NCBI RefSeq assembly: GCF_001953985.1
Contig: NZ_MBEI01000049.1
Span: 62,001-126,000, forward strand
Direction of reading: 5' to 3'
Source of the DNA: Mycobacterium colombiense
GTDB taxonomy: Bacteria > Actinomycetota > Actinomycetes > Mycobacteriales > Mycobacteriaceae
Length of the DNA: 64,000 nt
Position numbers and translations under genes: made by a program. Positions 49,105 through 58,868 of this stretch are shown one piece after another (within the stretch, counting starts at the first letter, position 1; every line of letters starts with the position of its first letter). The notes below the pieces were generated by a model. The model saw nothing but the letters and a program-made list of their open reading frames with translations, did not search any database and was not told where the DNA came from.

Positions 49105-49968
49105 CTAGGTCGCCATCCAGGCCAGTTCACCGGGCAGTTGGCTGCGCCAGTAGGCGACGTCGTGTCCGCCGAGGGAGAAGCTGCCCGCCGGCTGGGTCTT
49201 CAACTGGTAGACGAATTGCTTTGTGGCGAAATAGAACCGGTCGAAGTTGCCGCAGTCCACCCGCAGCGGAATCGCATTCAGCGCCGGCAGACCCAGCACG
49301 CTGTTCTGCACGAAGTCGTCGTTGCTGTCGAAGGCCCCCGGCGCACTCAGCGGATAGGAGGTGTACAGCGCCGGGCTGATCGCGCAGATGCCGGCGGTCC
49401 GTGCCGGCCCCAGCTTGGCGCCCAGGCGAAGCGCCCCGTATCCGCCCATCGACCACCCCATGAAACCGACCCGGGAGGTGTCGAAACCCATGGTGGACAG
49501 CATCGGCAGCAGCTCGTCGAGCACCATCGCACCAGAATCCTCGCCGGAAGTCCTCTTGTGCCAGTACGTGTTGCCGCCGTCGACGCCGACCACCGCGAAC
49601 GGCGGCTTGCCCTCCTTGGCCAGTTGCGCCAGCCCGTCCGGGACGCCCATGTCGAGCATCTGGTTGGCGTCGCCGTCCACGCCATGCAGTGCGATCACGG
49701 GGCGCAGCGAACCGGTCTGGCCCGGCGGCATGGCGATCACGTAATTGGTCTTGATCCCGCCGCGGGCCGCCGACAGGAACGACCCGGTGAGCCGGGTCGG
49801 CAGGGTCTTGCCCGCCGTCGGCGGTTCGAAAGGCGCGGGCGCCTGCGGCAGCATCGCGGCACGCGAAGCGGCCGGAGCAAGCAGGGAGCTGAAGGTGAGC
49901 ACGCCGGCGGCTCCGAGGCTGGCACCGGCGCCCATCCGGAGCACCGCTCGGCGTGTGAGGTCAGGCAT
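49105..49968 (-). CDS. Tat-exported esterase (Rv0519c-like)
   Basis: 287 residues. Twin-arginine signal LTRRAVLRMGAG followed by a hydrophobic stretch to about residue 38. Alpha/beta-hydrolase fold of the esterase D/mycolyltransferase type, with nucleophile Ser173 in GWSMGGY. Substrate unknown, probably a surface lipid ester. ATG at 49968 fits the signal peptide; upstream codons to 50013 would spoil it. Likely an operon with the following acyltransferase. Confidence 0.86.
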   Translation of the reverse strand: MPDLTRRAVLRMGAGASLGAAGVLTFSSLLAPAASRAAMLPQAPAPFEPPTAGKTLPTRLTGSFLSAARGGIKTNYVIAMPPGQTGSLRPVIALHGVDGDANQMLDMGVPDGLAQLAKEGKPPFAVVGVDGGNTYWHKRTSGEDSGAMVLDELLPMLSTMGFDTSRVGFMGWSMGGYGALRLGAKLGPARTAGICAISPALYTSYPLSAPGAFDSNDDFVQNSVLGLPALNAIPLRVDCGNFDRFYFATKQFVYQLKTQPAGSFSLGGHDVAYWRSQLPGELAWMAT

Positions 49969-50410
49969 GATCGCAATAATGCCGCGCTGAGCGGGGATTA
50001 CTCGCCGAGCCACGCCGTATTGGAAGCATTGTGTGATCTGGCGTGATCTTTCGGTGCCGAAGCGGTGATCTTGGCACCCCCGCCGGGCCGCGGCCGATGC
50101 CGGCGCCGAGTTGCGGCATCACACGAGACCGTGATCATGGTAGCGCCGAATCCGCCGGTTGCCGCCGTCCAATTGATTGCGATCGTATTGCCTTCTGGGA
50201 CAGGGACAGACGCGGTCACGCCGGCCGCTTGCCCGGTGCCGCACCGTCGCGGCCCGACTTGCGCCGGTGGCGGCTCCCGCGGCGATGGCGGCGTCCGTCG
50301 GGGATGCAATCTCGCAGGTTTCAACCCTCGCCCGCCGGCGCCGGATTCAGAAGGATGTAACGGGCCTCTGCGCACGGGGCGAAAGCGGAGCGGAAAAGAA
50401 GGATTGTGAA
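49969..50410. other. 442-bp intergenic region without a supported gene
   Basis: Lies between the divergent Rv0519c-like and SsuD-like genes. Open frames exist on both strands but show no family features or start signals I trust. On the minus strand a short stretch encodes VPEGNTIAINWTAATGG, which looks protein-like and could be a decayed fragment. No riboswitch or sulfur-related leader is recognisable. AAGAAGGA at about 50396 is the SsuD ribosome site. Confidence 0.4.
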
Positions 50411-51556
50411 TTGAGTCTCGCGTTTCATTGGTTTCTGCCGACCTACGGCGATTCGCGGAATCTGGTCGCGGGCGGGCACGGCACGTCGATGTCCGGCGAC
50501 CGGCCGGCCACGCTGAAGTACCTACACCAGATCTGCACGGCCGCCGAGGACAACGGTTTCGAGGCCGTCCTCACGCCCACCGGATTGTGGTGCGAGGACG
50601 CGTGGTTGACGACGGCGATGCTGGTCGAATCGACCGAGACGCTGAAGTTCTTGGTTGCGTTCCGTCCCGGGATGCTGAGTCCGACCCTGGCCGCGCAGAT
50701 GGCCGGCACCTTCCAGCGGCACTCGGAGGGGCGGCTGCTGCTCAATGTCGTCACTGGCGGCGAAGCGCACGAGCAACGGGCCTATGGGGATTTCCTGGAC
50801 AAGGAGGCGCGGTACGCGCGCACCGCCGAGTTTTTGCATGTGGTGCGCGAGCTGTGGACCGCCAAGGAGCCGGTCACCTTTGCGGGAGAACACATTCAGG
50901 TCGAGGGCGCCCAGCTGAACAACCCGCCCGACCCGACTCCGGCGGTGTTCTTCGGCGGATCCTCGGCATCGGCCGGACCGGTGGCGGCCAAGCACTCCGA
51001 CGTGTATCTCACGTGGGGCGAGCCGCTGACCGCGGTCGCGAAAAAGCTCGACTGGATCCGCGGACTGGCCGTCGACGAAGGCCGGATCCTGCAGTACGGC
51101 TTGCGGATTCACGTGATCAGCCGCGACACGGCCGCCGAGGCGTGGGCCGAGGCCGACCGGTTGCTGGCCGCGATCGACCCGGCGGACGTCGAGCGGGTGC
51201 AGGCCAGCCTGGCGCGCAGCGAATCCGAGGGCCAGCGCCGCATGCTGGACTTGCACGGCGGCAACAGCAGCAAACTGCTGGTCGCGCCCAACCTGTGGGC
51301 GGGGGTGGGCCTGGTTCGCGGGGGTGCGGGCACGGCCCTGGTCGGCTCGCACGCCGAGGTCGCCGAGCGGCTGGCCGAATATGCCAAATTGGGCATCAGC
51401 CACTTCATCCTGTCGGGTTATCCGCATCTGGAAGAGGCCTACTGGTTCGGCGAGGGCGTGCTGCCGATTCTGGAGCGGATGGGTTTGTGGCGGCACCCCG
51501 ACCGGCAATCGCATCCCGCGGCGGCCACGCCGTTCGCCGTCGCCTCGGCGCACTAA
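50411..51556 (+). CDS. FMNH2-dependent alkanesulfonate monooxygenase (SsuD-like)
   Basis: 381 residues, the usual SsuD length. Bacterial luciferase-like TIM barrel with FHWFLPTYGDSR, LLLNVVTGGEAHEQRAYGD and HGGNSSKLLVAPNLW, typical of SsuD. It would release sulfite from alkanesulfonates using FMNH2 from a partner reductase and O2. Start is a TTG after AAGAAGGA. No Ssu transporter or reductase lies nearby, so it acts alone or uses distant partners. M. tuberculosis carries methyltransferase genes (Rv0520/Rv0521) here instead. Confidence 0.88.
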   Translation: MSLAFHWFLPTYGDSRNLVAGGHGTSMSGDRPATLKYLHQICTAAEDNGFEAVLTPTGLWCEDAWLTTAMLVESTETLKFLVAFRPGMLSPTLAAQMAGTFQRHSEGRLLLNVVTGGEAHEQRAYGDFLDKEARYARTAEFLHVVRELWTAKEPVTFAGEHIQVEGAQLNNPPDPTPAVFFGGSSASAGPVAAKHSDVYLTWGEPLTAVAKKLDWIRGLAVDEGRILQYGLRIHVISRDTAAEAWAEADRLLAAIDPADVERVQASLARSESEGQRRMLDLHGGNSSKLLVAPNLWAGVGLVRGGAGTALVGSHAEVAERLAEYAKLGISHFILSGYPHLEEAYWFGEGVLPILERMGLWRHPDRQSHPAAATPFAVASAH

Positions 51557-51670
51557 GGGGTGATCAGTGTGATCGCCACCGCGCTGATCCGCGACCGCGA
51601 CCTGTATCTTTAGGCGACGCCGCTTGGCATCCGGGTCACCGATGTGCTGTGGTAACAAGCGTGGTCCGGA

Positions 51671-53029
51671 ATGGCTAGCAATCCACAACTGCGCCAAGGA
51701 TTGTCGCAGCGGCAGCTGAGCATGATCGCCCTCGGCGGCGTGATCGGCGCCGGCTTGTTCGTCGGGTCCGGCGTGGTGATCAAGGACACCGGCCCGGCCG
51801 CCTTCCTCACCTACGCCCTCTGCGGCCTGCTCATCGTCCTGGTGATGCGGATGCTGGGCGAGATGGCGGCCGCCAACCCGTCGACCGGATCGTTCGCCGA
51901 CTACGCGGCCAAGGCCCTGGGCGGCTGGGCGGGATTCTCGGTCGCCTGGCTGTATTGGTACTTCTGGGTGATCGTGGTGGGCTTCGAGGCGGTCGCCGGC
52001 GGCAAGGTGCTCAACTACTGGTTCCACGCGCCGCTGTGGCTGCTGTCGCTATGCCTGATGCTGCTGATGACCGCGACCAACCTGTTCTCGGTGTCGTCCT
52101 TCGGCGAATTCGAATTCTGGTTCGCCGGAATCAAAGTCGCGACGATCGTGATCTTTCTGGTCGTGGGGACGGTGTACGTCCTGGGATTGGTGCCGGGCCA
52201 TCACGGAGGTCTGGCCAATTTAGGATCACACGGTGGCTTCTTTCCGCACGGGGTTGGCGCGGTGTTCGCCGCCATCGTGGTGGTGATCTTTTCCATGGTG
52301 GGCGCCGAGATCGTCACCGTCGCCGCCGCCGAAAGCCGCGACCCCGAGCTCGCGGTGCAGAAGGCGACCCGGTCGGTCGTGGCCCGCATCGCGATCTTCT
52401 TCGTCGGTTCGGTCTTCCTGCTCGTGGTGCTGTTGCCCTGGAACTCGGTCGAACTCGGCGCCTCGCCGTACGTGGCCGCGCTCAAACACATGGGGCTTTC
52501 CGGCGCCGATCAGGTGATGAACGCCGTCGTCCTGACCGCGGTGCTGTCCTGCCTGAACTCCGGCCTCTACACCGCGTCGCGCATGCTGTTCGTGCTCGCC
52601 GAGCGGGGCGAGGCGCCGACGCGGTTGGTCAAACTGAGCGGACGCGGCGTTCCGCACTTCGCGATCTTGTGTTCGTCGGCGGTCGGGTTCGGCTGCGTCA
52701 TCATGGCGCGCGTGGCGCCGAACACGGTGTTCCTCTTCCTGCTCAACTCGTCGGGCGCCATCATCCTGTTCGTCTATTGGCTGATCGCGTGCTCGCAGAT
52801 CATCCTGCGCCGCCGCACGCCCGCGGAAAAGCTGACGGTGAAGATGTGGTTCTACCCGGTGCTGTCGATTCTCACGCTGACTGGAATCACCGCCGTGCTC
52901 GTGCAAATGGCGTTCGACCACACGGCGCGCAGCCAGCTATGGCTCAGCCTGCTCTCCTGGGCGGTGGTGATCGGGCTGTACTTCCTCGCCCGATCGCGCG
53001 GCCGCGTCGGCGCGGTCTCCAGGAAATAG
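51671..53029 (+). CDS. gabP: APC-family amino acid permease GabP-like
   Basis: 452 residues, twelve predicted transmembrane helices. APC/AAT signature at the start: SMIALGGVIGAGLFVGSG, and AAAESRDPELAVQKA in the middle. The M. tuberculosis orthologue Rv0522 is annotated as a GABA permease and reported to import GABA and L-amino acids. Start ATG at 51671 has weak upstream signal. Convergent with the CAR gene across 98 bp. Confidence 0.88.
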   Translation: MASNPQLRQGLSQRQLSMIALGGVIGAGLFVGSGVVIKDTGPAAFLTYALCGLLIVLVMRMLGEMAAANPSTGSFADYAAKALGGWAGFSVAWLYWYFWVIVVGFEAVAGGKVLNYWFHAPLWLLSLCLMLLMTATNLFSVSSFGEFEFWFAGIKVATIVIFLVVGTVYVLGLVPGHHGGLANLGSHGGFFPHGVGAVFAAIVVVIFSMVGAEIVTVAAAESRDPELAVQKATRSVVARIAIFFVGSVFLLVVLLPWNSVELGASPYVAALKHMGLSGADQVMNAVVLTAVLSCLNSGLYTASRMLFVLAERGEAPTRLVKLSGRGVPHFAILCSSAVGFGCVIMARVAPNTVFLFLLNSSGAIILFVYWLIACSQIILRRRTPAEKLTVKMWFYPVLSILTLTGITAVLVQMAFDHTARSQLWLSLLSWAVVIGLYFLARSRGRVGAVSRK

Positions 53030-53127
53030 GTCTTTCCGAAACGCGCTAGCACATGCGCTATCGGATTCTGGAGACACACAATCCCCGAGTTCTCGGCGCC
53101 CCGGTGGCGCACGTGACCAAGGAACAG

Positions 53128-56100
53128 TTACCCCGCGTGCGCCCCGGTGCGCGTCCTCAGCAGGCCGAGTCGCTGCAGATCGGTGACATATTTGTCGATC
53201 AGGGGCTCGGTCACGTGCGGGACGTCCTTGTCGGCGCCGATACCCGCGGATTGCACTGCGGCACGGAACTTTTCGGCGGGCATGCCGGTACCGTGCGTCG
53301 GCTCACCGGGCTTCGCATAGGCGTTCATCAGCGGCAGCAGGGAGCTCTTGCGCTGCTTCTCCGGCAGCGCCTCCATCGCCTCGGTGAATCTGGCCAACCA
53401 TTGCCGGTAGTCGTCGATGCGCTCGATCCTGTGCCCGTCGGCGATGAGCCAGTCGACGAAGGTGTCCAGGGAGACGCCGTCGTCGTGGGTATTGAGCACG
53501 TTGTAGGTGTGGTAGCCCTGCCGCGCGCGGGCCCCGAGGGTGGTGATGGCCTCGGCGGTGAAATCGGCCGGCAGGCCGTCGTAATGTGCGCGCTGCGGAT
53601 TGCCGGACGCATCGAGTTGATAGAACGAGCGCGGCGCGATCCCGGTGGCCACCAGGCTCAGGATCAGGCGGGTGAACATGTCGGGCACATTGAGCTGGCC
53701 GGCGAAGTTGCTGTGCGCCAGGATCATGTCGGACCGGAACACCGCTACCGGCACCCCGCACAGGTCGTGTGCCTCCCTCAGCAGCACCTCGCCCGCCCAC
53801 TTACTCGTGGCGTAGCCGCTGGCATACGACTCGTCGAGGGACCGCGCGGGGCTGGCCGACCGCACGTCGACGTCCTCGCCGATGAAGCTGCCGTCCGGTA
53901 GCGCGGTCACCGCGACGGTGGAGATGTAGTTGATCGGCTTGAGCCGCTTGGTGATTGCCAGTTTGACGATCTCGGCGGTGCCCACCACGTTGGGCCCGAA
54001 CAGCTGGCTGTAGGGCAGCACGTGGTTGACCAGGGCGGCCGAATGCACGACGAGGTCGACCGACTCGGCGAGGCGCTGGTAGGTGGGCGTGTTCAGGCCG
54101 AGATTGGGCGCTCCCACGTCGCCGACGAGCACCCGCAGATGCTTGTCGGCCAATCGCCGGAAGCGGTCGGACAGTTCGGCGTCGCCGCTGTCGATCGCGG
54201 CCTCGATGCGCTGACGCCCGGCGGTCGGGTCGGCGCCGCGGGCCAGGCAGATCACCGTGCCGCCGCCCGGGGCCAGGCGTTCCAGCCAATCCAGGCAGAG
54301 GAAACGCCCGAGATAGCCGTTGGCTCCGGTCAAGAGCACGGTGTTGATCGTGCCGGTCGCCGCCGGCAGCCGGGGTGCGGCGGCCAACGTCTCGGCGTCG
54401 ATGAAGTTGTCCAGCGTCAGGTCCGCGGCGCGGGCCACCGCGGCACCGCGGCCGTGCACCGACGCGAACGTCGGCCGCGTCGACACCGAGGTGCGTTCGC
54501 CGTCAACGAAGTTCGCGACGGTGGTCAGGTCCGCGGTCGGGCTGACGATGGTCTGCACCGGCACATCGATGTGGAAGATCTCCGACAGCAGTGTGGCGAA
54601 GGAGAACGCGGACAGCGAATCACCGCCAAGCTCAATGAATTTCGCGTCGGCACGCAGCGCGGTGTCCGCCGGGAGGCCCAGGGTGGCCGCGGCCGCACGC
54701 CGGACCGTGTCGATGGTGGGCAGCTCGGTGCTGGCGGCGCGCAGCTCGTCGAGTTGGTTGCCGTGGCTGGCCTCGATGTCGTCGTACATGGCGTCGAGGC
54801 GGTCACCGTAGTGGGCCTTGAGGGCGGGGCGCAACAGCTTGCCCACCCCGGACAGCAGCCCGTTGTCCCGGGTGAAACGTTGTGACTCCAGCAGGAAGTC
54901 GCGTGGGATCTCGTACGGCTGGAGGTGGTTGTCGGCGGCGATCCGCTGCAGCGAGTCGGCGATCAGGGCGCGGGCATCCCCGTCACCCACCGCGTCGCTG
55001 TTCGGCACGATCACCGCGAGCAGGAACGGCTGCTCGCTGCTGCCGTAAAGGAAGATCTGCCGGATGTACGGGCTGGTCGAGAAGGTCGCCTCCAACTGGG
55101 AGACCGCGACGAATTCACCCTGCGAGAGTTTGATCACGTTGTTGCTGCGGTCCAGATACATCAGGTGGTCGGGCCCCAGCTCGGCCATGATGTCGCCGGT
55201 CCTGTAGAACCCCTCGTCGTCGAAGATCTTCGCCGACAGCTCGGGATGCTTGAAATAGCCGGGAATCACGTTGCTGGCCTTGAGGTGTAGTTCGCCGCGC
55301 GGGTAGGGCTTGTCGGTGGTGAAATAGCCCAGTTCGGGGACGTCGACCAGTTTGTAGTCGGTGACCGGTGGGCGCCTGATCCGGCCGCTACGCATGATGC
55401 CGCCGCCGGTCTCGGTGGCGCCGTAGCCATCGGCCACCGGGATGTCGAGCAGCGATTCCATGAAGGCGTGCATCTGCTTGGACAGCGGGGCGCTGCCGCA
55501 CATCGCCGATATCACCCGCCCGCCGATGAAGTCTTGCCGCAGTTCGGCTTTCACGGCGTCGTCGAGCTGATCGCCGGTGAGCTCGTCGCCGGAGCGCTCG
55601 TCGAGCTCCTTGCGGTAGCGCCGGAAGAACATGTCGCACACCCGGGGAACGAGGTTCAGGGCCGTGGGCCGGACCAGGCCGATGTCGTCGAACAGGGTGG
55701 ACATGTCACTCTTGGCGGCGAAGTAGCCGATGCCCCCGGAGGACAGCGTGGCGATCAGCCACTCCAGCCCGTACACGTGCGACAGCGGCATGTACTGCAG
55801 GTGGATCGCCGGAATGGGCCTGCCGATGTCCACCGAGGGACTGTGCGGTCGCCGCCAGATCCGGGTCATCATGTCGGCGGTGTACATCGCGCCCTTCGGG
55901 GCGCCGGTGCTGCCCGAGGTGTAAATCAGTGTGGCCAGCGGGTTTTCACCATCTTTCGGTGCGAACACGGGAGGCGCTGCGAGCCGGCCACCCGAGTCGA
56001 GCTCGGTGGACAGCGACACCACCTCCGCGCGGTGCCCGGCGTCGCGGAGCCGCGCACGGGCGTCGTCGTAGTGGCCCCGCTGCTCGTCGTCGTCGCTGGT

Positions 56101-56694
56101 GTAGTCGAACACCACCAGGCGCTCGACCGAGGGCGCGCCGGCGACGACATCGACTGCGGTGGTGAGGGACTCGACGCTGACGGCAAGAACGCGCGGCGCC
56201 GTCTCCGCGACGATCGGGCCGAGCTGGGCCGCCGTGGAACTGGTCTGCAGCGGCACGAACACCGCACCCAGCCGGATGCACGCCAGGTAGTGCACAACGT
56301 AGTCGATGCTGGTGAAGCCCAGGACGCCGACGAAGTCGCCGGGGCTGAAGCCACCGGCCAGTCCGGACTGCCACGCGGCGGCCAGCGCCGCGACCCGGTC
56401 GCCCAACTCGCGGTAGGTGATGGTTTCGAATCCGGACAGCAGCGTCGTCGCCGCCCGGTCGGTCGACGCGTCGCGCACCACCTCGCAGGCGCGCTGCCCC
56501 AGCGCCGGCCGGTCGGCATAGCCGCTCAGATAGGTGTCGACGACCTCGGCCAGCCGCAGACCAGGGCGATGCGCGGCGTCGGTCACCTCCGGCAGCGACG
56601 CGGCAGCCCGAAACTGCGGATCGTTGGCATACAGCTGCTCGACGCGCTCGGCGATCCGCTGCTCGCGGGCCGAGTCGGTGACGGTCTCAGTCAT
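53128..56694 (-). CDS. car: Carboxylic acid reductase (CAR)
   Basis: 1188 residues. Adenylation domain (A3 loop LIYTSGSTGAPKG near 256-268; GYGATETGG; YRTGD), a thiolation domain with the phosphopantetheine Ser693 in LGGDSLSAF, and a C-terminal thioester reductase domain with NADPH loop TGANGYLG (790-796) and Tyr961-Lys965 (YATSK). It activates a carboxylate with ATP, loads it on the carrier arm and releases the aldehyde using NADPH; it needs a phosphopantetheinyl transferase encoded elsewhere. Last gene of a four-gene minus-strand cluster; gap to panE is 61 bp. Confidence 0.95.
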   Translation of the reverse strand: MTETVTDSAREQRIAERVEQLYANDPQFRAAASLPEVTDAAHRPGLRLAEVVDTYLSGYADRPALGQRACEVVRDASTDRAATTLLSGFETITYRELGDRVAALAAAWQSGLAGGFSPGDFVGVLGFTSIDYVVHYLACIRLGAVFVPLQTSSTAAQLGPIVAETAPRVLAVSVESLTTAVDVVAGAPSVERLVVFDYTSDDDEQRGHYDDARARLRDAGHRAEVVSLSTELDSGGRLAAPPVFAPKDGENPLATLIYTSGSTGAPKGAMYTADMMTRIWRRPHSPSVDIGRPIPAIHLQYMPLSHVYGLEWLIATLSSGGIGYFAAKSDMSTLFDDIGLVRPTALNLVPRVCDMFFRRYRKELDERSGDELTGDQLDDAVKAELRQDFIGGRVISAMCGSAPLSKQMHAFMESLLDIPVADGYGATETGGGIMRSGRIRRPPVTDYKLVDVPELGYFTTDKPYPRGELHLKASNVIPGYFKHPELSAKIFDDEGFYRTGDIMAELGPDHLMYLDRSNNVIKLSQGEFVAVSQLEATFSTSPYIRQIFLYGSSEQPFLLAVIVPNSDAVGDGDARALIADSLQRIAADNHLQPYEIPRDFLLESQRFTRDNGLLSGVGKLLRPALKAHYGDRLDAMYDDIEASHGNQLDELRAASTELPTIDTVRRAAAATLGLPADTALRADAKFIELGGDSLSAFSFATLLSEIFHIDVPVQTIVSPTADLTTVANFVDGERTSVSTRPTFASVHGRGAAVARAADLTLDNFIDAETLAAAPRLPAATGTINTVLLTGANGYLGRFLCLDWLERLAPGGGTVICLARGADPTAGRQRIEAAIDSGDAELSDRFRRLADKHLRVLVGDVGAPNLGLNTPTYQRLAESVDLVVHSAALVNHVLPYSQLFGPNVVGTAEIVKLAITKRLKPINYISTVAVTALPDGSFIGEDVDVRSASPARSLDESYASGYATSKWAGEVLLREAHDLCGVPVAVFRSDMILAHSNFAGQLNVPDMFTRLILSLVATGIAPRSFYQLDASGNPQRAHYDGLPADFTAEAITTLGARARQGYHTYNVLNTHDDGVSLDTFVDWLIADGHRIERIDDYRQWLARFTEAMEALPEKQRKSSLLPLMNAYAKPGEPTHGTGMPAEKFRAAVQSAGIGADKDVPHVTEPLIDKYVTDLQRLGLLRTRTGAHAG

Positions 56695-56755
56695 CGGCGG
56701 CTTCCTCTCTTCGCGGCGTATGCCGGTGCGGTATACCCGTCCTGGCTGCGCCCAG

Positions 56756-57673
56756 TCAGCTCCATTGGCTTTCGATCGCCTTGATCAGCGCGGTCAGGGT
56801 CGCGTTCACCGGCGCCGCGACACCGACCCGGGCGCCCTGGCGCGGGACCGCGCCGTTGATGACGTCGATCTCGCTGACCCGGCGCGCCTCGTGGTCCAGC
56901 AGCGCCGACGGTTTGGCGTCGGGCATCTGTGCGCCGAAGGCGCGAACGTGTTCGACCGCATCGGTGACGGCGACCGCGATGCCCGACGCCCGCGCGACCG
57001 TGCACGCCTCCGTCGCGGCCGCCTGGCTGACCGGCGCCATGTCCGGGTCGTCCATCACCTGGCCGACGGTCATGCCGGTCAGCGCGCACGGTGCGCTGTA
57101 GGCGACGTTGCAGATGAGCTTCTCCCATTGCATGGCGGCGATGTCGGTGACCGCGGCCGCATCGAATCCGGCGTCGCTCCATGCCTGCGCGATCGACTCG
57201 ACGGTGGCGAGCGGCAGCGACGAGTAGGCGCCGAACCGCATCGCTTTCATGGCGTTGTGACGGACATGCCCGGGGGCCACGGTCGCCGCGCCGAATCCGC
57301 TGGCGATCCCGACCGCGACCCGCTCCTCGCCGACGATGCCGGCCACCGTCTCCGCCGATCCCAGGCCGTTCTGGATGGTCAGCACCGGCGTGGCCGGGCC
57401 CAGCATCGAAAGAGCTTGTCGCGCACCCGCTGACACGTCGGCCGCCTTCACCGCGACCACGATCAGATCCATCGCCTCGTCCGGCGCGGTGGTGCTCGCC
57501 CGCAGCGGCACCACCCGGTCGTAGCCCGGACCGGTGACCCGCAGCCCGTGCCGGGCGATCTGATCGACGCCGGGCTGGTAGCGGTCGATGGCCAGCACGT
57601 CGTTGCCCGCTGCGGCCAGCCTGGCGGCGTAGATGCAACCCATTGCTCCGCAACCGATTACCGCGATCTTCAT
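56756..57673 (-). CDS. 2-dehydropantoate 2-reductase family (PanE/ApbA-like)
   Basis: 305 residues. N-terminal NADP fold IAVIGCGAMGCIYAA, TIQNGLGSAETVA, and the C-terminal catalytic Lys185 with Asn189 (WEKLICNVAYSAPCALTG). The PanE family reduces 2-oxo acids. Given the linkage to a D-tartrate dehydratase-like gene, the substrate may be a dicarboxylic oxo or hydroxy acid rather than ketopantoate; this is inference. Its ATG overlaps the stop of the dehydratase gene by 4 nt. Confidence 0.88.
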   Translation of the reverse strand: MKIAVIGCGAMGCIYAARLAAAGNDVLAIDRYQPGVDQIARHGLRVTGPGYDRVVPLRASTTAPDEAMDLIVVAVKAADVSAGARQALSMLGPATPVLTIQNGLGSAETVAGIVGEERVAVGIASGFGAATVAPGHVRHNAMKAMRFGAYSSLPLATVESIAQAWSDAGFDAAAVTDIAAMQWEKLICNVAYSAPCALTGMTVGQVMDDPDMAPVSQAAATEACTVARASGIAVAVTDAVEHVRAFGAQMPDAKPSALLDHEARRVSEIDVINGAVPRQGARVGVAAPVNATLTALIKAIESQWS

Positions 57674-58857
57674 CCCTGCGCCGTCCCGTCGGTCAGCTCG
57701 GCGATCAGTTCGGCCAGGCCGGCCTTCTGCTCGAGCCCGAAGCCGGCGGCGTCGGTCGGCGAGATCCGGCCCGCCGACAGCGCGCAGGCATCGGGGTAGC
57801 CGCCGAACGGCGCGAACACGCCGGGGTACGCCTCGCAGCCGCCCAGACCCAGCCCCGCCGCGACGTGCAGGTTGATCAGGTGACCGCCGTGCGGGAAGGC
57901 GAAGCGGCGATCGAAGCCGTGAGACGCCGCGACGTCGAGCATCCGGATGTACTCGGTCAACCCGTAGCTCAGGCCCGGATCCATCTGGAAGACATCATGA
58001 TTGGGGCGCATGCCGCCGTAACGCATCAGGTTGGTCGCATCCGGCACCGAGAAGAGGTTTTCCCCGGTGGCCACCGCGCCGTCATAGCAGTCCGTCACCG
58101 CCCGGTTCAGCGCGTAGTCCAGCGGATCGCCCGGCTCTTCGTACCAGCGCAGGCCGTAGGGGGCCAGCGCGCCCGCCCAGCGGGTGGCCTCGGCCCGGTC
58201 GAAGCGGCCGTTTGCGTCGACCGCGACCCGGTTCCCGTCGCCGACGATGTCGACGACGGCCTCGATCCGTGCGAGGTCCTCGCCCAGCGCGGCGGCGCCG
58301 ATCTTCATCTTGACCGCGTCATAACCCGCATCGAGGTATCCCCGCATTTCCGCGCGCAGCGAATCGACCCCGCCGTCGGCGTAGTAGTAGCCGCCGGCGG
58401 CGTACACCGGCACCGACGCTGCGGGCTCTCGGCCGGCGTGGCGGGCGATGGTCGCGTAGGCCGGCTCGTCGCGCAGCTTGGCGTTCAGGTCCCAGCAGGC
58501 CAGTTCGAGCGCGGCCGCGGCCGCCGCCCGGTCGCCATGTCCACCGGGCTTCTCATCGGTGAGCGCGCACGTCAAAACCGCGGCGGGATCGACGTATCCG
58601 GACGCGCCCACTAAGGCGTCGGGGGACGCGGCCAGCACGCGCGGGATCATCCGGTCGCGCAGGATCCCGCTCTGGGCGAACCGCCCGATCGAATCGAAGG
58701 CCACGCCCACCACGGGCCGTCCGTGCCGGATCACGTCGGTGATCACCGCGACCAGAGAGACCGTGTGGTGGGCGAAGTTGACCACCGCATTGGCGGGCCC
58801 GCCGCGTCGTCCGCCGTCGAGGGCGACCGCCCGCTCGACGATCGCCGTGATCCGCAT
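57670..58857 (-). CDS. D-tartrate dehydratase-like enolase superfamily enzyme
   Basis: 395 residues. Mandelate-racemase-group barrel with Lys183-x-Lys185 (AVKMKIG), metal ligands Asp214 (VAVDANG), Glu240 (WYEEPGD) and Glu266 (ATGENLF), Asp293 and His323 (FPHGGH), and Lys103 in EKPGGHG. This layout is nearly one-to-one with characterised Bradyrhizobium D-tartrate dehydratase, including the EKPGGHG and YAAGGYYY segments. It would dehydrate D-tartrate to oxaloacetate. ATG at 58857 (MRITAIVERAV) chosen; it lies 11 nt after the nitroreductase-like gene. Confidence 0.85.
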   Translation of the reverse strand: MRITAIVERAVALDGGRRGGPANAVVNFAHHTVSLVAVITDVIRHGRPVVGVAFDSIGRFAQSGILRDRMIPRVLAASPDALVGASGYVDPAAVLTCALTDEKPGGHGDRAAAAAALELACWDLNAKLRDEPAYATIARHAGREPAASVPVYAAGGYYYADGGVDSLRAEMRGYLDAGYDAVKMKIGAAALGEDLARIEAVVDIVGDGNRVAVDANGRFDRAEATRWAGALAPYGLRWYEEPGDPLDYALNRAVTDCYDGAVATGENLFSVPDATNLMRYGGMRPNHDVFQMDPGLSYGLTEYIRMLDVAASHGFDRRFAFPHGGHLINLHVAAGLGLGGCEAYPGVFAPFGGYPDACALSAGRISPTDAAGFGLEQKAGLAELIAELTDGTAQG

Positions 58858-58868
58858 CACCCGCGGCG

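Noticed and set aside
49998..50375. 125-codon minus-strand frame upstream of the esterase gene
   Set aside because: One short stretch looks protein-like, but most is Arg/Pro-rich, there is no ribosome site, and I recognise no family. Left as intergenic.
49969..50410. Sulfur riboswitch or Cys-rich leader before the SsuD-like gene
   Set aside because: I looked for SAM-type riboswitch features and polycysteine ORFs and found neither.
51557..51670. Possible short coding fragment VIATALIRDRDLYL followed in frame by a stop and ATPLGIRVTDVLW
   Set aside because: Too short to assign and without homology I can name; could be a decayed gene but not supportable.
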